This document shows positions 18,330-27,690 of a stretch of 64,000 bases of DNA, one piece after another. This stretch comes from CAWFGW01 sp963849955 (GTDB lineage: Bacteria > Bacteroidota > Bacteroidia > Cytophagales > JAAEPT01). The number at the start of each line of letters is the position of its first letter. Within the stretch, counting starts at the first letter, position 1. The position numbers and the translations under genes are program-made. The notes under the pieces are model-generated. The model searched no databases and was not told the origin of the DNA. It saw only the letters and a program-made list of their open reading frames with translations. The stretch covers positions 186,001-250,000 of the forward strand of contig CAWKJU010000006.1 of the NCBI GenBank assembly GCA_963849955.1, in the 5' to 3' direction.

Positions 18330-19971
18330 ATTACATATTCTCTTTGTTATCCTACTTACTTGGGGAACTACGTTCGCTCAAGACGGTGGTGGTTCAGGTA
18401 TTTCTACCTCTTTCGTACAAGAAGTAGAACTGGAGATTCAGTTAGATTCAGCCGAACGCGTGTACGAGGGAGCAACCTATCCTGTGCCAAGAAAGGTAGA
18501 GGTAGAGAAACAAACCTATCAGGCACAAGACTTTTCACTTCAACTATCACCTTTAGATCAAAAAATTAGAGTTTTTACGGTTAAAAGTGATGACTTATCT
18601 CCATTAGAAAAACATTATGTACGTGCAGGTTTTGGCAATTATGTTACCCCTTATTTAGATATTTTCACAGGTAGTGGCAGAAATGATGATTTTATTTATT
18701 CAGCCAACTTCAGGCATTTGTCTTCTAAAAATGGTCCGGTGAATAAAAATGCTTCAGGCAATAGCCAAAATTTGTTTGACTTCACGGGAAAGTATAATCT
18801 CAATGATGCTTCGTTTTTTAAAGTTAATGTGAACTTTGAGCGCTTAGGGTTTAAATATTATGGAGTAAATTTAATTCCGGAAGATTCAGCATTTGACGAT
18901 TATTCAAGCCAACAGGCACTTAAGTTTTTGACCACTAACATTGGCTACCACAACCAACTTACAGATAAGTTCTCATTGGGTATGGATGGCGGCTATGCAT
19001 TGGCTGGCGATAAGTTCGATGCAAGAGAAAGACAATTTAGCTTAGGAGCTAATGGGAAATATAATTTAAATGATGAATCGTTTATTCGTTTAGATGTGGA
19101 GTCTTTTTTTACCAAAAGAAGCGATTCCTCATCCATCACTAGAAACTTTGTGGGAATAAAGCCAATGTATTATTACAAGAAAGGCAGCTTGACTGTAAAT
19201 GCAGGCGCTAAGGTTGTGTATGAAAATGATACGTTGTCTGATAGGAGTAATGTACATGTGTACCCACAATTGCATGTTGAAGTGAAAGTAGTTGATCAAT
19301 TGTTAGGGTATGTAGGTGTTTCTGGCGATATGATCCGCAATACCTATACTTCACTAGTTAGACAGAATCAATTTTTAGGAAATGATTTTATTCTCTTAAA
19401 CACCAATAAAGCGATTGAGTTTTACGGAGGAGTAAAAGGGGCAATTAGTGACAAACTTTCTTACGACACCCGTTTGACCTATCAGAACTACAAATATTTC
19501 AACCTTTTCTTGAATGATTTATCTACTCCTATGGAGTTTGTTGTAGCATATGATGAAGATAATACCACGGTAGTAAATTTTAAAACAGAGTTGAAATATT
19601 CTCAACCAGAAAAATATGGAGTAGGGTTAGTTGTTGATATTAACTCGTATAATATGAGCAATTTTGATCATGCTTATCACCGTCCGACCCTTCAAACAAA
19701 ACTATTTGCTGAATATAAAATCAAGAAGAATTTGACGGTAAACACAGATATTTTCTATATTAGTGGAATAAAGTCGTTGGACGTATTGACATCGGAAAGC
19801 ATAAAGCTTGATCCGATTATTGATTTAAATTTGGGTGTTGAATATTCTTTCAATAAGAAACTTTCAACATTTTTACAGTTAAATAACTTGCTGTCAAAGA
19901 ATTATCAATTTTATCAATACTATCCTGTCAGAGGCTTTAACTTAATGTTAGGAGCAACATACTCATTTTAG
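18313..19971 (+). CDS. Outer-membrane beta-barrel protein of the TonB-receptor-like type
   Basis: This 552-residue protein has a signal peptide (HILFVILLTWGTTFAQ) and, after an N-terminal linker, alternating amphipathic strands up to a C-terminal aromatic residue (GFNLMLGATYSF), the sign of an outer-membrane barrel. No separate plug domain is apparent, so calling it a full TonB-dependent receptor would go too far. The strand pattern and length fit the barrel proteins usually paired with a large TPR protein and ExbB/ExbD/TonB in Bacteroidota. ATG at 18313 overlaps the upstream stop by 17 bases and directly precedes the signal peptide. Confidence 0.78.
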   Translation: MLKLNKLHILFVILLTWGTTFAQDGGGSGISTSFVQEVELEIQLDSAERVYEGATYPVPRKVEVEKQTYQAQDFSLQLSPLDQKIRVFTVKSDDLSPLEKHYVRAGFGNYVTPYLDIFTGSGRNDDFIYSANFRHLSSKNGPVNKNASGNSQNLFDFTGKYNLNDASFFKVNVNFERLGFKYYGVNLIPEDSAFDDYSSQQALKFLTTNIGYHNQLTDKFSLGMDGGYALAGDKFDARERQFSLGANGKYNLNDESFIRLDVESFFTKRSDSSSITRNFVGIKPMYYYKKGSLTVNAGAKVVYENDTLSDRSNVHVYPQLHVEVKVVDQLLGYVGVSGDMIRNTYTSLVRQNQFLGNDFILLNTNKAIEFYGGVKGAISDKLSYDTRLTYQNYKYFNLFLNDLSTPMEFVVAYDEDNTTVVNFKTELKYSQPEKYGVGLVVDINSYNMSNFDHAYHRPTLQTKLFAEYKIKKNLTVNTDIFYISGIKSLDVLTSESIKLDPIIDLNLGVEYSFNKKLSTFLQLNNLLSKNYQFYQYYPVRGFNLMLGATYSF

Positions 19972-19976
19972 AGCAC

Positions 19977-20978
19977 ATGATAGAGCAAGTATTAAAAGCG
20001 TTATTATATCAACATAATTGTGTGGTTATCCCCAATTTTGGAGGGATTATAACGCATGATGCTTCTTCTCAAATCCACCCAATAAAAAATACCTTTACAC
20101 CCCCATCCAAGCGATTAGCTTTTAATGAAAGTTTAAAAGAAAATGATGGTTTGTTAGTGAGTGCTGTAGCCAAATACGAAGCAATTTCACCAGAAGAAGC
20201 TACACAACAAGTTGCAAAGTTTGTGCAAGGTATTCGTGGTGTATTAGATAAAGATGGTATTTATCATTTGAAAGAGATAGGTTTTTTTAGCTATAACACC
20301 GAGAAAAGACTACAATTTAAATCAACCAGTACGACTAATTTTTTAGAAGAGAGTTTTGGGTTACCTGATTTATATTTTAAACCAATAGAAAGAAGAGAAA
20401 CAGAAAAAGCTATGGAACAAACACCTTCACCGACACCAAGAGGGCCTATCAAAAAAGAAGAGCAAGTTGAAACAGAAGAAACATCCAGGAAGTCTTTGTT
20501 TATTATCTTGCCAATAGTTTTGATGGTGGCTATGTTAGCATCATTATTTATAGTGAAAGATCATGATGGAGATATTTTAATGGCAACAGTTTTTCCTTCT
20601 TTAAAATCCGATTCAGTGGATAATGAGGAAGTTAAATTAACTTCAGGTGAGTCAAAAACTGCTGACCGATGGACAACAGAAGCGTCAAGCGCTACCACTA
20701 CTGGTGATACTTGGGGTACAGCAAATACAACAGATACACCTAGTGAACCAGCAAGCGAAACTATTGTAGATAACCATAATTACCATGTGATTGCTGGCGT
20801 TTTTTCTAAAAAATCGTACGCAAATCGCTTAGCAAGTAAATATGATGGAGAAGTATTAAACTTGGACGGATACTTCAAAGTATCAGTAGGTCGTTATGAC
20901 TCCAAAGATAAAGCATTAGAGCGTAGAGAAGGTCTTATAAATGAATTAGGAAACGATATTTGGATTTTAACACAATGA
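19977..20978 (+). CDS. HU-CCDC81-like plus SPOR domain membrane protein
   Basis: The 333-residue protein has a cytoplasmic N-terminal part resembling the bacterial HU-CCDC81 domains (residues 1-120, including VVIPNFGGII and LKEIGFFSY). Then come a charged linker, one membrane helix (about 174-194), a Ser/Thr-rich periplasmic stretch and a C-terminal SPOR domain (about 264-333, from YHVIAGVFSKKSYANRLASK). SPOR domains bind denuded glycan strands of peptidoglycan at the division site. The HU-like domain may bind DNA or polymerise, so it could link cytoplasm and cell wall. The ExbB-like gene starts in an ATGA overlap with its stop. Confidence 0.85.
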   Translation: MIEQVLKALLYQHNCVVIPNFGGIITHDASSQIHPIKNTFTPPSKRLAFNESLKENDGLLVSAVAKYEAISPEEATQQVAKFVQGIRGVLDKDGIYHLKEIGFFSYNTEKRLQFKSTSTTNFLEESFGLPDLYFKPIERRETEKAMEQTPSPTPRGPIKKEEQVETEETSRKSLFIILPIVLMVAMLASLFIVKDHDGDILMATVFPSLKSDSVDNEEVKLTSGESKTADRWTTEASSATTTGDTWGTANTTDTPSEPASETIVDNHNYHVIAGVFSKKSYANRLASKYDGEVLNLDGYFKVSVGRYDSKDKALERREGLINELGNDIWILTQ

Positions 20979-21658
20979 AAACAGTCTTTTTACAATTAAC
21001 CTCAACAGAGGTGACCTTGCCTCCTGTAGAAGGCAACGATGTAAACATGTTAGAATTATTAATTAAAGGGGGGTGGGTAATGATTCCCCTTTTTATATTA
21101 TCATTTGTGACTGTTTATATTTTAATTGAACGCTACCTTTCCATTCGCGCTGCAGCAAAAGATCCATCGAGCTTAGTTGAAAAAGTAAAAGCAGCCGTGG
21201 CAAAAGGCGATATCGCAGGTGCAAAAGCATGGTGTGAGTCGGAAGACACACCAGTTGCTCGTATGATAGGGAAAGGAATTCAACGTTTAGGAAGCCCGAT
21301 GAGCACTATTGAAGCAACGATTGAAAATGTTGCTAAAATTGAAGTGAACCGATTAGAGAAAAATTTATCCGCTTTAGCGACTATAGCAGGGGCAGGTCCT
21401 ATGATTGGATTTTTAGGTACTGTAATCGGTATGATTAAAGCCTTTATCTCCATTGCACAAATTGAAGGACAAGTGAGTGCAAAAGACCTGGCAAGTGGTA
21501 TTTACGAAGCAATGGTTACCACTGCAGCTGGTTTAATTGTTGGAGTAATTGCTTACATCGCCTACAACTACTTAGTAGCATTAATACAAAAAATTGTTCA
21601 TGGAATAGAACAAAGTGCGATTGAGTTTATGGATTTATTACAAGAACCGCATCAATAA
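20975..21658 (+). CDS. exbB: MotA/TolQ/ExbB proton-channel protein
   Basis: At 227 residues this has three membrane helices: one near 25-47 (WVMIPLFILSFVTVYILIERY) and two in the conserved core (IAGAGPMIGFLGTVIGMIKA and TAAGLIVGVIAYIAYNYLV). The GxxGTVxGM motif is diagnostic. It forms the inner-membrane proton channel that energises TonB or a Tol-like system with the ExbD gene that follows ten bases on. ATG at 20975 is chosen for its ATGA overlap. It could equally be named tolQ; the nearby TonB homologue favours ExbB. Confidence 0.9.
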   Translation: MKTVFLQLTSTEVTLPPVEGNDVNMLELLIKGGWVMIPLFILSFVTVYILIERYLSIRAAAKDPSSLVEKVKAAVAKGDIAGAKAWCESEDTPVARMIGKGIQRLGSPMSTIEATIENVAKIEVNRLEKNLSALATIAGAGPMIGFLGTVIGMIKAFISIAQIEGQVSAKDLASGIYEAMVTTAAGLIVGVIAYIAYNYLVALIQKIVHGIEQSAIEFMDLLQEPHQ

Positions 21659-21667
21659 TAAGATTGT

Positions 21668-22063
21668 ATGAATTTAAAATCGAGACATAAAGTAGATCCA
21701 TCATTTAACATGTCGTCCATGACAGATTTGGTGTTTTTACTATTGATTTTCTTTATTCTTACTTCTGGTGTTGTGGAGTCAGGTTTACCTGTAAACCTTC
21801 CGAGTTCAAAAAAATCTCCTATTATTCCTCAAACGGTCAGTGTGACAATAACCAATGATATGCGTTATCAAATTGGAGATAAATTAGTGACACTTGAAAC
21901 CTTGGAAGAGGAACTAAGAGCGATTTTACCAGAAAAAGAAGGTGTTGAAAATGTAGTAGCAATTCGTGCTGACAAGGACATCAAATACAATGACGTAATG
22001 GAGGTTGCCGCAATTGCCGCAAGCCTCAAAGCCAAAGTATCCTTATCTACAAGCCCAAAATAA
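21668..22063 (+). CDS. exbD: ExbD/TolR family biopolymer transport protein
   Basis: The 131-residue protein has one N-terminal membrane helix (about 19-38) with the essential protonatable Asp20 in SSMTDLVFLLLIFF, then a small periplasmic domain ending in the usual DKDIKYNDVMEVAAIA segment. It is the proton-sensing partner of the ExbB-like protein. It lies between exbB and tonB with very short spacers, so one operon is clear. Confidence 0.92.
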   Translation: MNLKSRHKVDPSFNMSSMTDLVFLLLIFFILTSGVVESGLPVNLPSSKKSPIIPQTVSVTITNDMRYQIGDKLVTLETLEEELRAILPEKEGVENVVAIRADKDIKYNDVMEVAAIAASLKAKVSLSTSPK

Positions 22064-22074
22064 GTTAATCTTTA

Positions 22075-22953
22075 ATGAATCAACTCAGTCCTAAAGAAAA
22101 ACGGAACGATAAAATCGGGATGACCACATCAATTGTGGTTCATTTGCTTTTTATATTGATTGCGTTTCTTTTAGTGACCTGTTATAAATCACCAGGGCCA
22201 CCAAACCGTATGAGTGATATAGGCGTTATCGTGGACATGGGTAGTTCTGATTTTGGAAGCAGTGACTTAAAAAGTGATGCTGAGCCAACAGAAGCAACCG
22301 AGGAAAGTGAAGAGGAGGCGACACCTGAGGAGTCGGAACCAGTGGATGCGGTAGAAGGACCTGAAAACAATGTGGAAGAAGTCGCTGATGTTAGAGATGC
22401 TTCAGAAGCGGTGACGGATGTTGAATCTCCGGAAACAGCCGCAAGTGAAACAAAGAAAACGCCTAAGCCCGTAGAGAGTAAACCAGTAGAAAATAAAAAA
22501 CCAAGCGATAAACCCGTGGTTGATCCAAAACCTAAAACAACAGAGGCAGGTAATCCAAAACCCAACAATAATGGCGACACAGAGAAAGCTGGAGATAAGG
22601 GAAGTAAAACATCTGTTGATTCTTCTTTACTGTATAAAAATCCAGGTGGCGGAACCGATGGGACAAAAGGATCAGATGGCTCATTTAACGCTAGCATTGG
22701 CGGAGGATGGAAAGCTGTAGGTCAACCTGTAGAAAAAAGAATTAAACATTCAGGTATCATTGAACTGTCATTTGTGGTAGACGAATATGGCGATATGAGT
22801 CGAATTAAAGTATTAAGTTCTGGCTTTACACCAGAAGAAGAAAATATTCTTATTGATAGAATTAAAAATGAACTTTCATTTGAAAGAACATCAGGCAGCA
22901 GACCACCAGAACAAAGTCAAGGAAGCATCGTCTGGAAATTTAAAGCCCAGTAA
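22075..22953 (+). CDS. TonB-like energy transducer
   Basis: The protein (292 residues) has one N-terminal membrane helix (about 18-36, after a basic start) and a long linker rich in Glu, Pro, Lys and Thr (about 60-190). A Gly-rich patch follows (PGGGTDGTKG, GGGWKAVG) and then a C-terminal TonB-type domain (GIIELSFVVDEYGDMSRIKV to the end). It carries proton-motive energy from ExbB/ExbD to outer-membrane barrels. It ends the TPR-to-TonB operon. Confidence 0.85.
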   Translation: MNQLSPKEKRNDKIGMTTSIVVHLLFILIAFLLVTCYKSPGPPNRMSDIGVIVDMGSSDFGSSDLKSDAEPTEATEESEEEATPEESEPVDAVEGPENNVEEVADVRDASEAVTDVESPETAASETKKTPKPVESKPVENKKPSDKPVVDPKPKTTEAGNPKPNNNGDTEKAGDKGSKTSVDSSLLYKNPGGGTDGTKGSDGSFNASIGGGWKAVGQPVEKRIKHSGIIELSFVVDEYGDMSRIKVLSSGFTPEEENILIDRIKNELSFERTSGSRPPEQSQGSIVWKFKAQ

Positions 22954-23438
22954 GTATTTTAAAAGAAGATGGGCACTGACCCAATGATTTTTTACGCGTC
23001 AGGATTATCAGAAACCATGTTTTATTAGTTATTGTACTTATGCGTTTAATAAATCTATAAAATATAGGATTAAACATATTTTCAATTTACATTTGTGTAA
23101 TAATGGGCTGGGTGAGTTCTTATTTTTAAATTTGACTAGCCTACTATAAGAAGTAAATAATAATTAGACACAAGAATATCATTCTGAAAAATCAATTTAA
23201 AGGACTCACACAATATTTCAATAATATTGTTCTCCCTCAACACATTGCCAATATTATTGTTTTAATACAAAACGAAATCGAATTTCGTAATTATAATTTG
23301 GTGTGTTTTCGTGAAAGTGAAACTTTATCTATAAATTTTGAGTTAGCTTTGAAAATAGATAATAACCATTAAGTAGTTTTTGACGTATAAGTCTTGTGCC
23401 ACTAAAACAGTATAAAAAAAAGAGTAAATTATATAATT
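22954..23438. other. Long gap before the cold-shock gene with two inverted repeats
   Basis: In this 485-base A+T-rich gap a perfect 11-base inverted repeat pairs CAATAATATTG (23219-23229) with CAATATTATTG (23249-23259). A tighter perfect seven-base one pairs ACGAAAT (23272-23278) with ATTTCGT (23282-23288). A TAGCTTTG box at 23344-23351 fits the Bacteroidota -7 element, but I see no matching -33. No gene is visible. Confidence 0.5.
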
Positions 23439-23633
23439 ATGAAAGAAGGAACAGTAAAATTTTTCAATGAGTCTAAAGGTTTTGGATTTATTAAACCAGC
23501 AGATTCAAGTGAAGATATCTTTGTTCACGTAAGTGGCTTAATCAGTGAAGTTCGTGAAAACGACAGAGTACAATTCGAAGTAGAGCAAGGTAAAAAAGGC
23601 TTAAATGCCGTGAATGTTGAGTTAATCGACTAA
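23439..23633 (+). CDS. cspA: Cold-shock domain protein
   Basis: At 64 residues this is a single cold-shock domain with RNP1 (KGFGFI, 14-19) and RNP2 (DIFVH, 26-30). It binds single-stranded RNA and DNA and melts mRNA structure at low temperature. A long structured upstream region and its own terminator suggest a single-gene transcript. The symbol indicates family membership; which of the csp paralogues it matches cannot be told. Confidence 0.95.
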   Translation: MKEGTVKFFNESKGFGFIKPADSSEDIFVHVSGLISEVRENDRVQFEVEQGKKGLNAVNVELID

Positions 23634-23652
23634 CTATTATTATCAATTAATT

Positions 23653-23682
23653 AAAAAAGCTATCTAATTGGATGGCTTTTTT
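23653..23682 (+). terminator. Rho-independent terminator of the cold-shock gene
   Basis: AAAAAAGCTATC and GATGGCTTTTTT form a 12-pair stem with one G-U pair around TAATTG, ending in a T run. It starts 20 bases after the stop codon. Confidence 0.85.
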
Positions 23683-23800
23683 AGTTGACTTTAATCATAA
23701 ACTTCATTTTTATACGTTAACTAGCAGTTGACTTTTTAAATAAGTTTACGAGTATTAATAAATAAGGAATACCAAAAGGTAAGTAGAACGAACTTTAGTT

Positions 23801-24664
23801 ATGCGACAGTTAAAAATATCAAAACAAATAACGAACCGTGAAAGTCAATCTCTTGATAAGTATTTGCTTGAGATCGGTAAAGTTGATTTGATTACTGCAG
23901 ATGAAGAAGTAATTCTTGCACAAAAGATTCGTGCCGGTGATCAATTAGCTTTAGATAAGTTGGTGAAAGCTAACTTGCGCTTCGTTGTTTCTGTTGCCAA
24001 ACAATATCAAAATTCTGGGTTAACACTCGGAGATTTAATTAATGAAGGTAATTTAGGTTTGGTAAAAGCCGCCTCTCGATTTGATGAAAGTCGTGGGTTT
24101 AAATTTATTTCGTATGCGGTATGGTGGATTAGACAATCTATTATGCAAGCTTTAGCAGAACAATCTCGAATTGTAAGACTACCTCTTAACAGAGTAAGTT
24201 CTATCAATCAGATATCTAAAAAGTTTTCTGAGCTTGAGCAAAAGTTTCAACGTGACCCTACGGCTGACGAATTATCAGAAGAATTAGAAATTACTGCGGA
24301 TGAAGTGAGTAACAACATGAAGGTGTCAGCAAGACACATTTCTGTTGATGCCCCTTTCGTTAGTGGTGAACAAAACAACTTACTTGATGTATTAGAAAAT
24401 ACTGATTCTGGAACACCAGATTCAGATTTGATGGCTGATTCATTAAGAAGAGAAGTACAACGAGCTTTATCATCATTGACTGGTCGTGAGTCAGACATCA
24501 TTACCTATTATTATGGGCTAAATGGTGAAGACGCAATGACATTAGAAGAAATTGGTGAGAAGTTTAATATTACTCGTGAGCGGGTTCGTCAAATCAAAGA
24601 GAAAGCGACTAGACGTCTAAGAAAAAGCTCAAGAAGTAGTATATTAAGAACATATTTAGGATAA
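23801..24664 (+). CDS. rpoD: RNA polymerase primary sigma factor (sigma-70, Bacteroidota type)
   Basis: The 287-residue protein lacks the long region 1.1 and non-conserved insert of enterobacterial RpoD, as usual in Bacteroidota. Region 1.2 starts near SLDKYLLEIGKVDLIT. Region 2 includes LRFVVSVAKQYQ, LINEGNLGLVKAA and the promoter-melting FISYAVWWIRQSI. Region 3 spans about 140-210, and region 4 ends with the helix-turn-helix TLEEIGEKFNITRERVRQIK. It directs RNA polymerase to housekeeping promoters. It has its own gap upstream and a strong terminator downstream. Confidence 0.95.
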   Translation: MRQLKISKQITNRESQSLDKYLLEIGKVDLITADEEVILAQKIRAGDQLALDKLVKANLRFVVSVAKQYQNSGLTLGDLINEGNLGLVKAASRFDESRGFKFISYAVWWIRQSIMQALAEQSRIVRLPLNRVSSINQISKKFSELEQKFQRDPTADELSEELEITADEVSNNMKVSARHISVDAPFVSGEQNNLLDVLENTDSGTPDSDLMADSLRREVQRALSSLTGRESDIITYYYGLNGEDAMTLEEIGEKFNITRERVRQIKEKATRRLRKSSRSSILRTYLG

Positions 24665-24689
24665 ATAATCCTATTTTAATAAGAGTCCT

Positions 24690-24723
24690 AAAACTGATTA
24701 CGATAAGTAATCAGTTTTTTTTT
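24690..24723 (+). terminator. Strong Rho-independent terminator of rpoD
   Basis: AAAACTGATTAC (24690-24701) and GTAATCAGTTTT (24707-24718) form a perfect 12-pair stem with a five-base loop, followed by more Ts. Confidence 0.9.
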
Positions 24724-24790
24724 GTCCATTTTAAAACGGAATAGCTGTTTATCTGGTTATAAGTTTAACTGAGAAAGAATTAAGTGTACT

Positions 24791-26353
24791 ATGAAACTCA
24801 ACATCCAAGATACGTTCAATAAAGAGTTACCCGCAGATCCCTTGCTGGATAATTCCAGAAGACAAGTTAAAAATGTATGTTATTCATATGTAACACCTCA
24901 ACATACTCAGCAGCCAAAACTTATCCATCACTCCACCGAAATGTTAGATGAATTAGGTTTAACCGATGAGAATACTCAATCTAAGGAGTTTTTAGCAGTT
25001 TTTACTGGTAATTCCGTATTACCAAATACACAACCCTATGCAATGAGTTATGGGGGGCATCAATTTGGTAATTGGGCAGGACAATTGGGTGATGGTAGAG
25101 CAATCAACTTAGCCGAAGTAGTATACAACAATAAGCGATGGGCGCTGCAGCTAAAAGGGGCTGGAGAAACTCCTTACTCACGCACAGCGGATGGTTTGGC
25201 TGTTTTGCGGTCGTCTATTCGAGAGTATTTGTGTAGTGAAGCCATGTTCCATTTAGGTGTGCCCACTACACGAGCACTGTCGTTGTCATTAACTGGTGAT
25301 CAAGTATTGCGGGACGTGCTATACAATGGAAACCCGGAATATGAAAAAGGGGCAGTGGTATGTCGTGTATCACCTTCATTTATACGCTTTGGTAATTTTG
25401 AGATTTTAGCGGCTCGGGGTTATAAAAAAACCTTAGCAACACTCACCGATTACACCATTAGACATTTTTATCCGCACTTAGGTAACCCATCGAAAGAGTC
25501 ATATGTACAATTTTTTGAAGAAGTGGCTCAAAAAACCTTAGATATGATTATCCATTGGCAGCGTGTGGGGTTTGTGCATGGGGTAATGAATACGGATAAT
25601 ATGTCAATACTAGGGTTAACAATAGATTATGGACCTTATGGTTGGTTGGAAGGTTATGATCCAGAATGGACGCCTAACACAACCGACCGACAATACAAAA
25701 GGTATCGTTTTGGGAATCAACCTGAAATAGGCTTATGGAATTTATACAAGCTAGCTGATGCTTTATACTTTCTAATTGATGATGCAAAGCCGTTAGAAAT
25801 GGTTTTAAATAACTACCGGACAGCCTATACTTCGAAATATTTGTCAATGATGAAGTCAAAACTAGGTTTACAAGAATCGGATGATAACGATGATGAATTG
25901 ATAGAAGCTTTGGAAAATGTATTGCAGCAGTCCGAAACAGATATGACGTTATTTTTTCGAAAGCTGTCAGATTTTCAACCAGACAAATGCTTTCAAGGCG
26001 TGACGCTTGTACACGACTCATTTTATACGCCAAGTGAAATTGACGGAGTAATTAAAGAAAAATGGCTTCATTGGTTTGAATGTTATGCCAAACGTTTAGA
26101 GAAAGAGGAACAAACCGATGAATTGCGTAAAATTGAAATGAATAAAGTGAATCCTAAGTATGTACTACGAAACTATATGGCTCAACTAGCCATCGATGAC
26201 GCAGACAAAGGAGACTATTCATTGATTGAGGAGCTGTATCAGTTGTTGAAAAAACCCTATGAAGAACAACATGAGTCAGAAAAATGGTTTGTGAGACGAC
26301 CAGATTGGGCTAGAAACAAAGTAGGTTGTTCAATGCTATCTTGTAGTTCTTAA
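24791..26353 (+). CDS. selO: Protein adenylyltransferase SelO (YdiU family)
   Basis: At 520 residues this matches the SelO pseudokinase family. The N-terminal signature is YGGHQFGNWAGQLGDGR, the ATP-binding Lys is in LQLKGAGETPYSR, then come AVLRSSIREYLCSEAM, the HGVMNTDNMS loop and the metal-binding IDYGPYGWLE. It transfers AMP to protein hydroxyls in redox control. The C terminus ends CSMLSCSS, keeping the penultimate-region Cys where eukaryotic members have selenocysteine; the stop is TAA, so no selenocysteine is encoded. The gene stands alone. Confidence 0.93.
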   Translation: MKLNIQDTFNKELPADPLLDNSRRQVKNVCYSYVTPQHTQQPKLIHHSTEMLDELGLTDENTQSKEFLAVFTGNSVLPNTQPYAMSYGGHQFGNWAGQLGDGRAINLAEVVYNNKRWALQLKGAGETPYSRTADGLAVLRSSIREYLCSEAMFHLGVPTTRALSLSLTGDQVLRDVLYNGNPEYEKGAVVCRVSPSFIRFGNFEILAARGYKKTLATLTDYTIRHFYPHLGNPSKESYVQFFEEVAQKTLDMIIHWQRVGFVHGVMNTDNMSILGLTIDYGPYGWLEGYDPEWTPNTTDRQYKRYRFGNQPEIGLWNLYKLADALYFLIDDAKPLEMVLNNYRTAYTSKYLSMMKSKLGLQESDDNDDELIEALENVLQQSETDMTLFFRKLSDFQPDKCFQGVTLVHDSFYTPSEIDGVIKEKWLHWFECYAKRLEKEEQTDELRKIEMNKVNPKYVLRNYMAQLAIDDADKGDYSLIEELYQLLKKPYEEQHESEKWFVRRPDWARNKVGCSMLSCSS

Positions 26354-26665
26354 AAAGTAGTACATCAACTTATTTTGATACAGGCAACAAAAATGCAGAC
26401 ATTGAAACTTAATTTTGATTTTGGATAGTAAGCATTCTAATAACTTCGTAATGTATGTGATAATTAAATTTGTTGTTTAAAAAAACGCATCATATGGATT
26501 TTTTCCTTCTATGAGACTTATTAACCCTAGCTTCGAAACCAAATCAATCCACTAAACTATGTTTTAAAATGAGAAAATTGGATGTATAGTTTCTTGCCTA
26601 ATGGAGAGAGATGTTTAGGGTGATTGTTTCTATATTGTAAAGTGAATATTTAAACTAAGGATAGT
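26354..26665. other. Intergenic region, nothing recognised
   Basis: These 312 A+T-rich bases lie between convergent genes. I see no open frame of note, no clear hairpin with a T run, and no RNA gene. Confidence 0.5.
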
Positions 26666-27169
26666 TTATACCACTGGTTTGTCTGATATATAGTCTTCCT
26701 TTTTCATATCATTATCTGCTTTATGCGACTCAACCATAGGTCTGTCACTTATTAACCATTGCATAGTAACATATGAAAAAAACGCACCGAAAACAAAAGT
26801 TTCAAATAACATAATTGCCGTTATAGAGATGGGGTTTAGAAATTGACCTTGAGGTTCAAACTCTTGAACACCTTGAACAAAATTTGGACTATTAAATAAT
26901 AGAAGAGCACCAACTACTGCGTAAATTATCGAAGCAAATAAAGATGTAAGTGCACCAATGCCTATACCAGTTAAATAATGAGGGCGTTTTGGTCGTTTAG
27001 TAATATAATTTCTCATTGAGAAAAATACTCCAAAACCTAAAATGATAAAATTTAAAAATCTTAAATTAAAATTATGGGATTGGCGCAAACCAATTAATAA
27101 TGCGAGAAATAGTAACATGATAATAGCAGTAGCTATCCCGTACAGTATTGAATGTTTCGATATATTCAT
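26666..27169 (-). CDS. DUF4199-type four-helix membrane protein
   Basis: This 167-residue protein has four hydrophobic helices (roughly 6-26, 33-50, 65-90 and 110-135), the opening MNISKHSILYGIATAII and the short basic loop RNYITKRPKRPHYLTG. This is the pattern of the Bacteroidota DUF4199 family, whose function is unknown. A Met ten codons upstream (27199) is an alternative start. It stands alone, convergent with selO. Confidence 0.7.
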   Translation of the reverse strand: MNISKHSILYGIATAIIMLLFLALLIGLRQSHNFNLRFLNFIILGFGVFFSMRNYITKRPKRPHYLTGIGIGALTSLFASIIYAVVGALLLFNSPNFVQGVQEFEPQGQFLNPISITAIMLFETFVFGAFFSYVTMQWLISDRPMVESHKADNDMKKEDYISDKPVV

Positions 27170-27199
27170 TTGCTTAATTTTTAAAAGATTGTTATTCAC

Positions 27200-27690
27200 T
27201 TTATTTCGAAAAACAAAAAATAATTATGCCAAGTACCAACGAATACTGGTTTGTAAAAAGAAGATTTACCAACATGTTTTTAAACTTAGCCTACAAACAA
27301 TTAAGTAGAACAAATCTTCTAATAAAGCGATATTTCCTTATGACTAAATAACATCTATAAGTATTAAAAGTGTAGAAAAAGATTCTTACCGTGTAGAATA
27401 ATCAAGACATAAAAGTGATAATGAAAAAAATCAGCTGTTTAGGTTGGATAATAATGGGTTTAAAAAAATATTAACACTTTTTAAAAGTTATTATGTGTTA
27501 ACTGAAGTGTAATCATTATAATTGTTAGATATTCAGAGTTTTATGAATAGCGGTAATTTTTTAGCTATCAAAAGTACTTGTAAGATAATGTGCATTACCA
27601 ACATCTTATGATCTCAATACTTAAAATTCTAATAGGTATATATTTATTTTTTCATTTTAAACCTTCTGCTTTTTTGTTTGTCTTTGTAGG
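27200..27690. other. Divergent intergenic region, no feature recognised
   Basis: These 490 bases of high A+T lie between divergent genes. I found no RNA gene or convincing promoter box. A plus-strand frame at 27042-27308 is a shadow of the DUF4199 gene and its leader. Confidence 0.45.

Noticed and set aside
22182..22697. Long minus-strand frame opposite the TonB-like gene
   Set aside because: It is Ser/Leu-rich antisense of the Glu/Pro/Lys linker of tonB, a common shadow.
26300..26353. Selenocysteine codon in selO
   Set aside because: The C-terminal codons encode Cys and the gene ends in TAA; there is no in-frame TGA.
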